Of a DNA stretch of 64,000 nucleotides, positions 15,983-24,317 are shown piece by piece. The notes beneath the pieces were generated by a model. It did no database searches. It saw only the letters and a list, made by a program, of their open reading frames with translations, and was not told where the DNA came from. Source of the DNA: Falsirhodobacter algicola (GTDB taxonomy: Bacteria > Pseudomonadota > Alphaproteobacteria > Rhodobacterales > Rhodobacteraceae); the NCBI RefSeq assembly GCF_018279165.1, contig NZ_CP047289.1:1486501-1550500 (forward strand), read 5' to 3'. Position 1 is the first letter of the stretch; each line of letters opens with the position of its first letter. The translations under genes were made by a program, and so were the position numbers.

Positions 15983-16345
15983 TCACACCTTCGGGTCGGG
16001 AACGCAGCAGGCCAGCGCGTCGATCGCCGGGGTGCAGATCTCGGGGCGGCCCTGACAGCAGTCGCGCATGAGAAAGCCGACGAGCGCGGCCAGCGCCGGA
16101 TAGGCCGCCGTATAGATGGCGAACCGCCCGTCCCGGCGCGAGCGGACCAGCCCGGCATGTTCCAGCTGCTTCAGGTGAAACGCCGTCCGGGACGAGGTGG
16201 CATCCACCGCGCGCCCGACGGCACCCGCCGCCAGCCCCTCGGGGCCGGCCTGCACAAGATGGCGCAGGATGCGCAGGCGCGTCCGGTCGGACAGCGCGGC
16301 AAAGGCGGCAAGGGCCTCGTCCTCGATCTCGGGATCTTCGGGCAT
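15983..16345 (-). CDS. arsR: ArsR family As(III)-responsive repressor
   Basis: Winged-helix repressor (120 aa from ATG 16345) that releases DNA when trivalent arsenic binds. The recognition region is SSRTAFHLKQLEHAGLVRSRRDGR. The metal site differs from the classical CxC in the DNA-binding helix. Instead, cysteines lie at the C-terminus in DCCQGRPEIC (Cys96, 97 and 104), as in the Acidithiobacillus-type sensor, with another pair in ACCVPD. The ATG was preferred over an upstream GTG (16354) because GAGGAG is eight bases before it. It heads arsR-arsC-acr3-arsH and probably represses its own promoter. Confidence 0.93.
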   Translation of the reverse strand: MPEDPEIEDEALAAFAALSDRTRLRILRHLVQAGPEGLAAGAVGRAVDATSSRTAFHLKQLEHAGLVRSRRDGRFAIYTAAYPALAALVGFLMRDCCQGRPEICTPAIDALACCVPDPKV

Positions 16346-16356
16346 GGGACTCACTC

Positions 16357-16372
16357 CTCAACGACTCTTGAG
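16357..16372. promoter_or_regulatory. Candidate ArsR operator
   Basis: The inverted repeat CTCAA-N6-TTGAG lies 12 bases upstream of the arsR ATG and touches its ribosome-binding site. It resembles short ArsR-family operators. Binding by this ArsR is inferred from position and symmetry. Confidence 0.5.
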
Positions 16373-16507
16373 ATGTTAACCCATCCACGCCCGTGGGCAA
16401 GCCCCCCCGCCATTCCGAAACGGACTTGGCAGTTCCGAAGAGGGTCTTGCCCTTGCCTGCCGGGGGCCCGACCCTGCGGCGAACAGGCAAGCGGGGGGCA
16501 CGACACC

Positions 16508-18331
16508 ATGACACGCATCTTTCAGACTATCGGCGATACCGGGCTGGCGATGGCCGATCTGATCCATATGCGCGAGGCCCGCGCCGAAGCGGTATCGGCC
16601 GATGGAACCCTGATCGCCAGCCTTGAGAATACCTCGGGCTTTCCGCAGGTCTGGATGCGGACGGCGGCGGGCGGGGCGGCGTGGCGGGTGACGGACCTGC
16701 CCGAGCGGGTGGTGCAGATCGCCTTTTCCCCCGTCGGGCGGGATCTACTGCTGACCACAGATTGCGGCGGCGACGAACGTCACCAGTTCTACCTTCTGTC
16801 CGATGCCTCTGGCCCGGCCCGGCCGCTGACGGCAGCGCCGGGTGTGGTGCATCTGTGGGGTGCATGGTCGCCCTGCGGCACGAAGATCGCCTATGCCGCG
16901 AACGCACGCGATCCGCGCTGCATGGATATCCATGAGATGACCGTCGCGACGGGGCAAGTCCGCACCTTGCTCGAAGGGCGCGGCTTTCAGGAGGCGCTGG
17001 CCTGGACCCCGGACAGGACCGGGCTGCTCCTGCGCGATTCGATCAATGGCAGCACCCGGCAGACCCTTGCCCTGCTGAACATCGCCGCTGGCACCACCCG
17101 GACGCTGGCACCCGAAACCGGGCGAACGCGCTATCTCTCGGCCCGGATGGCGAAGGATGGCCGCGGCGTCTATCTGATCTGCGACCGCGACCGGGAATTC
17201 CATGCGCTGCAATGGCTCGATTTTGCTACGGACCGGATCACGCCGCTGATCGCAGTAGAGGGGTGCGACATCGACCTCTGGGCCCCGCATCCAGACGGCA
17301 AGCGGGCCGTGGTGGCGGTGAACGAGGAAGGTGCCTCGCGGCTGTTCATCGCGCCCTTGGCCGGGGATGGCGGACAAGAGGACATTCCCCTGCCCCTTCA
17401 CGGCGTCGTCCAGTCGCTGAAGGTGCTGGCGGACGGGCACCTTTTGATGACGCTGGAGGGGGCGAACGATCCCGCCGATCTGTGGCGCCACGATCCTGAT
17501 ACGGGCGATTGGTGCAACCTGTCACAGGCGCCGAAGGCCGGGATGCGGCTGGCGGGGCGGCCGCTGCCTTTGGTTGCGCGCCTGCCGGGCATGGACGGGG
17601 CCGATGTGCCCCATTTCGTCTATCCCCCGCAGGGGGAGCGGCCTGCGAAGGGCTGGCCCGTCCTTTTCATCGTGCATGGCGGGCCGGAGGCGCAATGGCG
17701 TCCCACCTTCCGCGCCGAGATCCACCACTACACCTCGCATGGGATCATGGTGGTCGCACCGAATGTCCGCGGCTCCACAGGGTATGGCCGCCCGTGGCAC
17801 GAGGCGGACGATGTGGAAAAGCGGATGGACAGCGTCGGCGATCTGATCGCGCTGGCCCGCGCCTTCGCTGCGCGTGCGGATGTGGATGCCGCCCGGATCG
17901 GGGTGATGGGCCAATCCTATGGCGGGTTCATGGTGCTGGCGGCGATGACGGCCGCGCCCGATCTGTGGCGCACGGGGATCGACATCTACGGTGTTGCGAA
18001 CTTCACCACACTTCTGGAAACGACCGGCCCATGGCGCGCGGCGCTGCGTGCGGCGGAATACGGCGATCCGGTGCGCGATGCGGCCTTTCTGGCCGAGGTG
18101 TCGCCCGTCCGGCATCTGGACCGTCTGGCGGCGCCGCTTCTGGTCATCCACGCTACGGACGATCCGCGCGTTCCGATCGAACAGGGCGAGCAGGTCTTTG
18201 CCCGGCTGCGCGGGCGCGGCCATCCCGTGGAGATGCTGCGGATTGAGCATGAGGGCCATGGATTCGTCCGCCTTCAGAACCGCCTGACCGTCTTTGGCCG
18301 CATCGCCGACTGGCTGGCCCAGTTCCTGTGA
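16508..18331 (+). CDS. S9 family serine peptidase (prolyl oligopeptidase superfamily)
   Basis: The 607-aa protein has an N-terminal beta-propeller-like part (about 1-350) and a C-terminal alpha/beta-hydrolase. Nucleophile Ser is in MGQSYGGFMVL (about 468-478), Asp in HATDDPRVPIEQ (about 547) and His in EHEGHGFV (about 581). VFIVHGGPEAQW carries the oxyanion-side HGGP. No signal peptide is seen, so it probably acts in the cytosol on short or acylated peptides. The ATG at 16508 follows GGGGGG, and the longer frame would cross arsR. It is next to the LysR gene and faces the peptide-importer operon, which suggests a shared role in peptide use. Confidence 0.9.
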   Translation: MTRIFQTIGDTGLAMADLIHMREARAEAVSADGTLIASLENTSGFPQVWMRTAAGGAAWRVTDLPERVVQIAFSPVGRDLLLTTDCGGDERHQFYLLSDASGPARPLTAAPGVVHLWGAWSPCGTKIAYAANARDPRCMDIHEMTVATGQVRTLLEGRGFQEALAWTPDRTGLLLRDSINGSTRQTLALLNIAAGTTRTLAPETGRTRYLSARMAKDGRGVYLICDRDREFHALQWLDFATDRITPLIAVEGCDIDLWAPHPDGKRAVVAVNEEGASRLFIAPLAGDGGQEDIPLPLHGVVQSLKVLADGHLLMTLEGANDPADLWRHDPDTGDWCNLSQAPKAGMRLAGRPLPLVARLPGMDGADVPHFVYPPQGERPAKGWPVLFIVHGGPEAQWRPTFRAEIHHYTSHGIMVVAPNVRGSTGYGRPWHEADDVEKRMDSVGDLIALARAFAARADVDAARIGVMGQSYGGFMVLAAMTAAPDLWRTGIDIYGVANFTTLLETTGPWRAALRAAEYGDPVRDAAFLAEVSPVRHLDRLAAPLLVIHATDDPRVPIEQGEQVFARLRGRGHPVEMLRIEHEGHGFVRLQNRLTVFGRIADWLAQFL

Positions 18332-18493
18332 TGCGCGCCTGCGCCGATGCGCGGGCTGCCCAACAGGCGGTCATCACCGCACAGCGATTGGCCAAAGCCC
18401 GCCACGCGCCCCGATCCGCCCCGCCCCGCGATTGACGCGGGGCCGTGCACACGGCCTGCTTGCGGCATCGGAACCGGTGCTGGGGGGCATGTC

Positions 18494-19432
18494 ATGGAAC
18501 TGAAACTTCTCGAGGATTTTCTGTGCCTGAACGACACGCGCAACTTCTCGCGCGCGGCCGAGGCACGCAACGTCACACAATCGGCGCTGTCCAAGCGTAT
18601 TCGCGCGCTGGAATATTGGGTGGGGGCAACGCTGGTCGACCGTTCCTCCCACCCGATCGAACTGACGCCCGAAGGCGCGGCCATGGTGGCGCAAGCCCGC
18701 GAACTGGTGGCGACCTTTCAGGGGATGCGCGCGGGCATCCGCGCCCATGCGACGCCGGGGCGCAATTGCATCCGGCTTGCGGCGCTGCACACGCTGCGCG
18801 TGGCTGTCCTGCCGCCGTGGCGCCGCCGGATCGAGGCCGCGACCGGCCCCCTCGCGATGGAGAGCAACGGCTCTTTCGCGGCCTATGCCCAGACGCTGCG
18901 CCAATTCCGCAACGGCGAATCGGACCTTTTGCTGACCTATGTCCATCCGGCGGTTTCGGACGGGCTCTGCGATGACGCCTACGAATCCTGTTTGCTGGGC
19001 CATGACCGGCTGCTGCCCGTCTCAGCCCCCGATGCCGACGGGCAACCGATGCATCGGCTGGATGGGGCGGGGATCATCAACTTCCTCAGCTATGGCACCT
19101 CGTCCTTCTTTGCCCGGGCGCTGGCACCGCTGCTGAACGAGCGGCCGATGGCGCTGAACGTCGCCGCCACCAACGCCATGAGCGTGGGGCTGCAATCGCT
19201 GGCCAAGGTCGGCTGCGGCCTTGCATGGATTCCCGAGACGTTGGCCGCGCCCGACCTGCGGTCAGGGGCGCTGGTGCAGGCGGGCGGGCCGGAATGGGTG
19301 CTGGCGCTGGATATCCGGCTGTTCCGCCAGCGCCGCACCCGGCGCCCGGTGATCGACCGGGTGTGGCAGGCCGCCCAGACCCTGTTGGCCGAGGATGCCG
19401 CAAAGGTCACTCCGCTGCGGCAGGCGAACTGA
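18494..19432 (+). CDS. LysR family transcriptional regulator
   Basis: The 312-aa protein has the N-terminal winged helix (KLLEDFLCLNDTRNFSRAAEARNVTQSALSKRIRALE, in two parts) and a periplasmic-binding-protein-like effector domain. The start at 18494 gives the standard LysR beginning MELKLLEDF; longer frames run into the S9 peptidase gene. The 162-base leader includes GGCCGTG-ca-CACGGCC (18441-18456), a possible autoregulatory site. It converges on the importer operon, with only three bases between the stops, and is the natural candidate to control it or the S9 peptidase. The effector is unknown. Confidence 0.9.
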   Translation: MELKLLEDFLCLNDTRNFSRAAEARNVTQSALSKRIRALEYWVGATLVDRSSHPIELTPEGAAMVAQARELVATFQGMRAGIRAHATPGRNCIRLAALHTLRVAVLPPWRRRIEAATGPLAMESNGSFAAYAQTLRQFRNGESDLLLTYVHPAVSDGLCDDAYESCLLGHDRLLPVSAPDADGQPMHRLDGAGIINFLSYGTSSFFARALAPLLNERPMALNVAATNAMSVGLQSLAKVGCGLAWIPETLAAPDLRSGALVQAGGPEWVLALDIRLFRQRRTRRPVIDRVWQAAQTLLAEDAAKVTPLRQAN

Positions 19433-19435
19433 CCC

Positions 19436-20755
19436 TCAGGCCGCCTGCAGCGCCCGTACCGCCAAGAGATCCCCGAGGGCGGACAGATCCGGCAGGTCGT
19501 CCAGCCGTATCAAGGTGTCATAAGCCTCCGGGTGCCCGGTGCAGTCGGCGAATTTCGCGCGCCGCTGTGCCTCTGTCAGCGGATCGGGAAGGGTGCCGCG
19601 CGCATGGCTGCGGCTTGCATTCAGCACCTGCCCATCCGTCAGCCGGACCGTCATGCGATGCGCGGCTTTCAGGGCGGCGGGCTGCTCTTCGTCGGGCAGA
19701 AGGATCATGCTGATCCGGGGCATCAACGCGCGGATATGCGGCGCCTGCACGGCGGCCGGGGTGAAATCGGCCAGTGACAGCACATCCTGACACAGTGCAC
19801 GGGCCAGACAATACGGCATGGAGAACCGCGCCTCCATCTCGTTCTGCGGATCGGGGAAGGCGAGGTTGCGGTAATTCGCGAGCGCGACCGCCACCTCCAC
19901 CTGCGTGACATCCGCGGGGGCGAAGCCATGCGCCTGCCGCAGATCGTGCAGCATGTCGATCGCGTTATGGGTGGAGCCGCAGCAGGGATGCAGCTTGGGG
20001 GCCAACCCATCGGTGCCGATCACATGCGGACCGTCCCCGATGTCCCAGCGCGCAGGATGACCTGCGCCGAACAGATCGCCAAAACCCTGCGCGCGTTCAA
20101 GGATGTCGGCGCGGCCCCGAAGCCCCGCCTTTGCGAACAACGCCGCATCAGCCGCGTTGCGCGCGGCGATGCCCGCGTGGAACGGCTTGGCCGAGGTGCC
20201 GAACTGCCCCTTCATCCCGCAGGCCGTGGAAGTGGCCAGCGACATTGCCTGCACCACATCCGCCCCGACAAGGATGGCCGCCCCGGCCGCAGATCCGATC
20301 GGCGCCACGGTGGCGGTGCCGTGCCAACCGGCGGTGTAATGATGCGGGCGCACACCTTGGGCCACCAAAGCCTGCGCCTCCAGCCCGGCGAGATAGGCAT
20401 CGACAAGCTGCCGCCCCGTCGCACCCACCGCCTGCCCCACCGCAAGCAGCGCCGGCACCATCACCGCCGAAGCATGGCTCATCCCTGGGGTGAAATTGTC
20501 GTCGAAATCGAGCGCATGGGCCGCGACGCCGTTCACTAGCGCCGCATCGGACGGCCCGGCCCGGCCCGCAACCGTATCGCAGGGCCCGCCCATCGGGGGC
20601 CGCGCCGCCACGGTGCCGCGCAGAGCGATATCCTCCCGCCCCGCGACGATGCAGCCGAGCGTGTCAATGATCGCCTCGATCGCGGCGCGCCGGTCGGCGG
20701 GCGTGATGGGGCACCCGCCCGTCACGCGGGCGGCGATCTGTTCCAGAACAGTCAT
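19436..20755 (-). CDS. MmgE/PrpD family protein
   Basis: A 439-aa member of the MmgE/PrpD family, which includes 2-methylcitrate dehydratase, cis-aconitate decarboxylase and many uncharacterised proteins. Visible features are the conserved helical N-terminus (DTLGCIVAGRED), ALDFDDNFTPGMSHASAVMVPALLA, and KLHPCCGSTHNAID. No methylcitrate synthase or prpB neighbour is present, so propionate use is unlikely. As the last gene of an importer/amidohydrolase operon it more likely acts on the released acid part of the imported compound, or as an isomerase/hydratase (inference). Confidence 0.85.
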   Translation of the reverse strand: MTVLEQIAARVTGGCPITPADRRAAIEAIIDTLGCIVAGREDIALRGTVAARPPMGGPCDTVAGRAGPSDAALVNGVAAHALDFDDNFTPGMSHASAVMVPALLAVGQAVGATGRQLVDAYLAGLEAQALVAQGVRPHHYTAGWHGTATVAPIGSAAGAAILVGADVVQAMSLATSTACGMKGQFGTSAKPFHAGIAARNAADAALFAKAGLRGRADILERAQGFGDLFGAGHPARWDIGDGPHVIGTDGLAPKLHPCCGSTHNAIDMLHDLRQAHGFAPADVTQVEVAVALANYRNLAFPDPQNEMEARFSMPYCLARALCQDVLSLADFTPAAVQAPHIRALMPRISMILLPDEEQPAALKAAHRMTVRLTDGQVLNASRSHARGTLPDPLTEAQRRAKFADCTGHPEAYDTLIRLDDLPDLSALGDLLAVRALQAA

Positions 20756-20766
20756 GTATTCTTCCT

Positions 20767-21522
20767 TCAGACGGTGATGGCAGGGGCGGAGGCCGCAAGG
20801 AAATCGCGCGTATAATCTTCGTGCACGCGGCCAGCGCGGATATCAGGTGCCGAGATTTCCTCGAGGATGCGGCCATGGCGCATGATCGCCACGCGGTCGC
20901 ACATATGGGCAATGACGGCGATGTCGTGGCTGACCATCAGATAGGTCAGCCCCAGTTCGCGGCGCAGGCGCGACAGCAGGTTCAGGATCTCGGCCTGCAC
21001 GCTCACATCCAGCGCCGAGGTCGGTTCGTCCAGCAGCAGCAGCTTCGGCTCCACGATCAGGGCACGGGCGATGGCAACGCGCTGGCGCTGACCGCCCGAC
21101 AGCTCGTGCGGATAGCGAAAGCGGAATTCGGGGCCGAGGCCGACATTGCGCAGCACCTCGTCGATGCGGCGCTGTTCCTCGCCAAGGCCCATCAGGCGGA
21201 CGGGTTCGGACAGCACCGCCTGCACCATCTTGCGCGGATGAAGCGATCCGTAGGGATCCTGAAACACCATCTGCATGGCGCGGAAATGCTCGCGCCGACG
21301 GCGCGCGGGCAATTCGCGCCCCTCTAGCAGGATCGCGCCGTCATAGACGGGGTTGAGGCCCGCCGCCGCGCGCAAGATCGTGGACTTGCCGCAACCGGAT
21401 TCGCCGATCAACCCGTAGGATTCGCCCCGCTCGATGCGGAACTCTGCGCCGCGGACGGCCGTCACCGCGCCGTCGTTGAAGCTGATGGTCAGGCCGACCG
21501 CCTCCAATACCGTGTCCTTCAT
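20767..21522 (-). CDS. Oligopeptide-type ABC transporter ATP-binding protein (DppF-like)
   Basis: ATPase of 251 aa with Walker A GESGCGKST (40-48), signature LSGGQRQR, Walker B LLLLDEPTSALD and switch His in VSHDIAVI. It pairs with the second ATPase encoded just upstream. The ATG at 21522 overlaps that gene's stop (ATGA) and is preferred to the frame start at 21543. No extended C-terminal oligopeptide-type Cys-rich tail is visible, so the protein is slightly shorter than many DppF proteins. It belongs to the seven-gene operon 27398-19436. Confidence 0.92.
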   Translation of the reverse strand: MKDTVLEAVGLTISFNDGAVTAVRGAEFRIERGESYGLIGESGCGKSTILRAAAGLNPVYDGAILLEGRELPARRRREHFRAMQMVFQDPYGSLHPRKMVQAVLSEPVRLMGLGEEQRRIDEVLRNVGLGPEFRFRYPHELSGGQRQRVAIARALIVEPKLLLLDEPTSALDVSVQAEILNLLSRLRRELGLTYLMVSHDIAVIAHMCDRVAIMRHGRILEEISAPDIRAGRVHEDYTRDFLAASAPAITV

Positions 21523-22367
21523 GTCGATGCTCCCATGCGCCACGCCTCGTCGCGCCGGATCACCGGCAGTTCGGCGCGCGGCTGATCCAGCCGGGGCAGA
21601 CTGTCCAGAAGCGCGCGGGTGTAGGGGTGGCGGGCGCGGCCCAGATCGCGGGCCGGAAGATCCTCCATGATGCGGCCAGCATACATCACCAGCACCCGAT
21701 CACAGAAATCGGCCACGAGGTTCAGATCGTGGCTGATGAAGATCAGGCTCGCACCGGTGCGGTCCACCAGCTCGTCCAGCACAGCCAGCACCTGCCGCCG
21801 GACGGTCACATCCAGCGCCGATGTCGGCTCGTCGGCGATGATCAGCTTCGGCTCGGGGATCAGCATCATGGCGATCATGATGCGCTGCCCCATCCCGCCC
21901 GAGACCTGATGGGGCAGGATATCATAGACACGCGCCGGGTCGCGGATCTGCACGCTGTCCAACATCTGGAGCGCCCGCTCCTTTGCCTCGGCGCGGCTGA
22001 CGCGGTGATGGGTGCGGTAGGCCTCGGCGATCTGGCGGCCGACCGTCATCAGGGGGTTCAGGCTGAATTTCGGGTCCTGCAGGATCATCGCGATTTCGGA
22101 TCCGCGCAGGGTGCGCATCTGCCGCTCCGAAGCCGCCAGCAGGTCGGTCTGCCCAAAGCGCAGCGCATCGGCCGTGATCCGCGCCGAGGGCGGCGACAGA
22201 CGCATGATGGCCCGGCCCGTCTGGCTTTTGCCCGACCCGCTTTCGCCCACGATGCCCAACTTTTCATGCCCCAAGGCAAAGCTGACGCCGCGCACGGCAT
22301 GAGTGGTGCGGGCCGTACCATGGAAGTGGATGTTCAGGTTCTCGACCGTCAGGACGGGATCAGTCAT
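21519..22367 (-). CDS. Oligopeptide-type ABC transporter ATP-binding protein (DppD-like)
   Basis: Partner ATPase (282 aa): Walker A GESGSGKSQ (41-49), Walker B LIIADEPTSALD, signature region VSGGMGQR, and the C-terminal segment RHPYTRALLDSLPRLDQ typical of the DppD/OppD branch. In GESGSGKSQ, Gln takes the place of the usual Thr after KS, as in many DppD proteins. It overlaps the permease gene by eight bases and the DppF-like gene by four, so translation is coupled. Confidence 0.92.
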   Translation of the reverse strand: MTDPVLTVENLNIHFHGTARTTHAVRGVSFALGHEKLGIVGESGSGKSQTGRAIMRLSPPSARITADALRFGQTDLLAASERQMRTLRGSEIAMILQDPKFSLNPLMTVGRQIAEAYRTHHRVSRAEAKERALQMLDSVQIRDPARVYDILPHQVSGGMGQRIMIAMMLIPEPKLIIADEPTSALDVTVRRQVLAVLDELVDRTGASLIFISHDLNLVADFCDRVLVMYAGRIMEDLPARDLGRARHPYTRALLDSLPRLDQPRAELPVIRRDEAWRMGAST

Positions 22368-23244
22368 GGCGCGGGTCCAATACGTCGCGCAGGCCGTCGC
22401 CCACGAGGTTGAATGCGATGGAGGTGATCAGGATAGCGACGCCCGGCGCCGCCGCCACATGGCCGTTCGACAGGATGAATTGCCGGGCCGAAGACAGCAT
22501 CGCCCCCCATTCCGGACTGGGCGGCTGTGCCCCGAGCCCCAGAAATCCGAGCCCCGCCGCCGAGAGAATGATCGAGGCCATGTTGAGCGTCACCCGCGCG
22601 ATGACCGAGGGCACGCACATCGGCGCGATATGCCCGACCATGATCCGCCATGCCCCCGCCCCCTGCAGCCGCACCGCCGCGATGTAATCCGATCGGCGGA
22701 CCATCATCGTTTCGGCGCGGGCAAGGCGCGCGATGGGCGGCCATGTCGCAAGCGAGATGGCGATGATGGCATTCTCGATCGACGGGCCAAGGGCCGCGAC
22801 GAAGGCCAGCGCAAGGATCAGCGACGGGAAGGCCAGAAAGATTTCGGTCAGGCGCATCAGCACCATATCCACCCAGCCGCCGAACCAGCCCGACAGCATC
22901 CCCACCACCAGCCCGATCGGGGCCGAGATCGCCGCCGTCAGGCAGGCGATGTACAGGGTGATGCGCCCGCCATGCAGAAGGCGGGAATAGATGTCGCGCC
23001 CCAGTTCGTCCGTGCCCAGCCAATGTGCGGCCGAAGGGCGCGCAAGGCGGTTCGTCAGATCTTGGGCATAGATGTCATGGGTGGACAGCAGCGGCGCGCA
23101 GATCGCAGCGGTGAAGATGATCACCAGCAGCACAAGGCCCGCCAGCGCCGATCCGTTGCGGCGCATCTTCAGCACCGTGATGCGCAGCTGATGCATCCGC
23201 GCCTCAGCGGGCGTGCGGGGTGCGGTGTAGGGAATTGCGGTCAT
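22360..23244 (-). CDS. Oligopeptide-type ABC transporter permease (DppC-like)
   Basis: Inner-membrane permease of 294 aa. After a cytosolic N-terminus and one helix (ALAGLVLLVIIFTAAICAPLL) comes HWLGTDELGRDIYSRLLHGG, a DppC hallmark. Further helices follow, with the ATPase-coupling loop in RSDYIAAVRLQGAGAWRIMV. The start at 23244 (MTAIPYTAPR) is 11 bases from the DppB-like gene. It forms the channel with that protein. Confidence 0.92.
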   Translation of the reverse strand: MTAIPYTAPRTPAEARMHQLRITVLKMRRNGSALAGLVLLVIIFTAAICAPLLSTHDIYAQDLTNRLARPSAAHWLGTDELGRDIYSRLLHGGRITLYIACLTAAISAPIGLVVGMLSGWFGGWVDMVLMRLTEIFLAFPSLILALAFVAALGPSIENAIIAISLATWPPIARLARAETMMVRRSDYIAAVRLQGAGAWRIMVGHIAPMCVPSVIARVTLNMASIILSAAGLGFLGLGAQPPSPEWGAMLSSARQFILSNGHVAAAPGVAILITSIAFNLVGDGLRDVLDPRHD

Positions 23245-23255
23245 GGTCTCACCTC

Positions 23256-24317
23256 TCAGCGCGTGCGGGGATCGAGAATGCGATAGAGAAGATCGCAGAC
23301 GAGGTTCAGCGCGACGAAGATCACGCCGATCAGCAGCGTACAGCCGACGACCGAGTTCATGTCGCCCGACAGAAGAGCGTTCGTCATGTAGCGGCCGAAA
23401 CCGGGCCACGCGAAGACCGTCTCGGTCAGCACCGCGCCTTCCAGCAGAAAGGCATAGGACAGCGCCACCACGGTGATCACCTGCACGGCGATGTTGCGAA
23501 AGACGTGCAGCCAGACGATGCGCCACAGGCCAAGGCCCTTGGCGCGGGCGGTCACGACATATTCCTGCTCCAACTGCTCGATCATGAAGGACCGGGTCAT
23601 GCGGCTGACATAGGCCAGCGCCGACAGCGCAAGGATCGAGGCCGGAAGGATGATGTGCCCGAAGACATTGCCCAGCAGCGCCAGATTGCCCGACAGCGCC
23701 GCGTCGATCAGATAAAAACCGGTCACGGGCTGCAGATCGAATTCGTAGATGAAATCGACCCGCCCCGGCCCGCCGACCCAGCCGAGCGTGGCGTAAAAGA
23801 GCACGAGGCCCATCAGCCCCAGCCAGAAGTTCGGCGCCGAATATCCGACCAGCGACAGGATGCGCGCCAGATGGTCGATCCAGCCGTTGCGGTTCACCGC
23901 CGCCACGACACCCAGCGGCACACCGATCCCAGTGCCAAGGATCATCGCCACGGTCGCAAGTTCTAGCGTGGCGGGAAAGACGCGGGCGATCTCTTCGGCC
24001 ACCGGCCGTCCGGACAGAAGCGAATTGCCGAAATCCAGCCGCGCAAGATCCAACAAGTAATGGCCGAACTGCACGATCAGCGGCTGGTCGAGGCCCAGCT
24101 GGACATACATCCGCTGATAGGCCTCGGGGGTGGCATTGTCGCCCAGAACGGCGAGCACGGGATCGAGCGGCAGAAGCCGCCCGATCATGAAGGTCAACGC
24201 CGCAAGCCCAAGCAGCGTCACGAGGACGGATCCCGTCCGCGACATCAGCGCGAGCGCGCGGGCCGGCACCCCCCGGACCGGCCGGCGGCGCCGTGCGGGT
24301 ACCGGCGCCGCGGTCAC
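23256..24317 (-). CDS. Oligopeptide-type ABC transporter permease (DppB-like)
   Basis: Permease with the DppB pattern: first helix SVLVTLLGLAALTFMIGRLLPLD, then RMYVQLGLDQPLIVQFGHYL, and the EAA-type coupling loop in QEYVVTARAKGLGLWRIVW. The chosen GTG at 24317 overlaps the binding-protein stop (GTGA) and gives 353 aa. A start at the internal ATG 24245 (MSRTGSVLV), giving 329 aa, is also possible and would remove an Arg/Pro-rich N-terminus. It belongs to the same operon as its neighbours. Confidence 0.9.
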   Translation of the reverse strand: MTAAPVPARRRRPVRGVPARALALMSRTGSVLVTLLGLAALTFMIGRLLPLDPVLAVLGDNATPEAYQRMYVQLGLDQPLIVQFGHYLLDLARLDFGNSLLSGRPVAEEIARVFPATLELATVAMILGTGIGVPLGVVAAVNRNGWIDHLARILSLVGYSAPNFWLGLMGLVLFYATLGWVGGPGRVDFIYEFDLQPVTGFYLIDAALSGNLALLGNVFGHIILPASILALSALAYVSRMTRSFMIEQLEQEYVVTARAKGLGLWRIVWLHVFRNIAVQVITVVALSYAFLLEGAVLTETVFAWPGFGRYMTNALLSGDMNSVVGCTLLIGVIFVALNLVCDLLYRILDPRTR

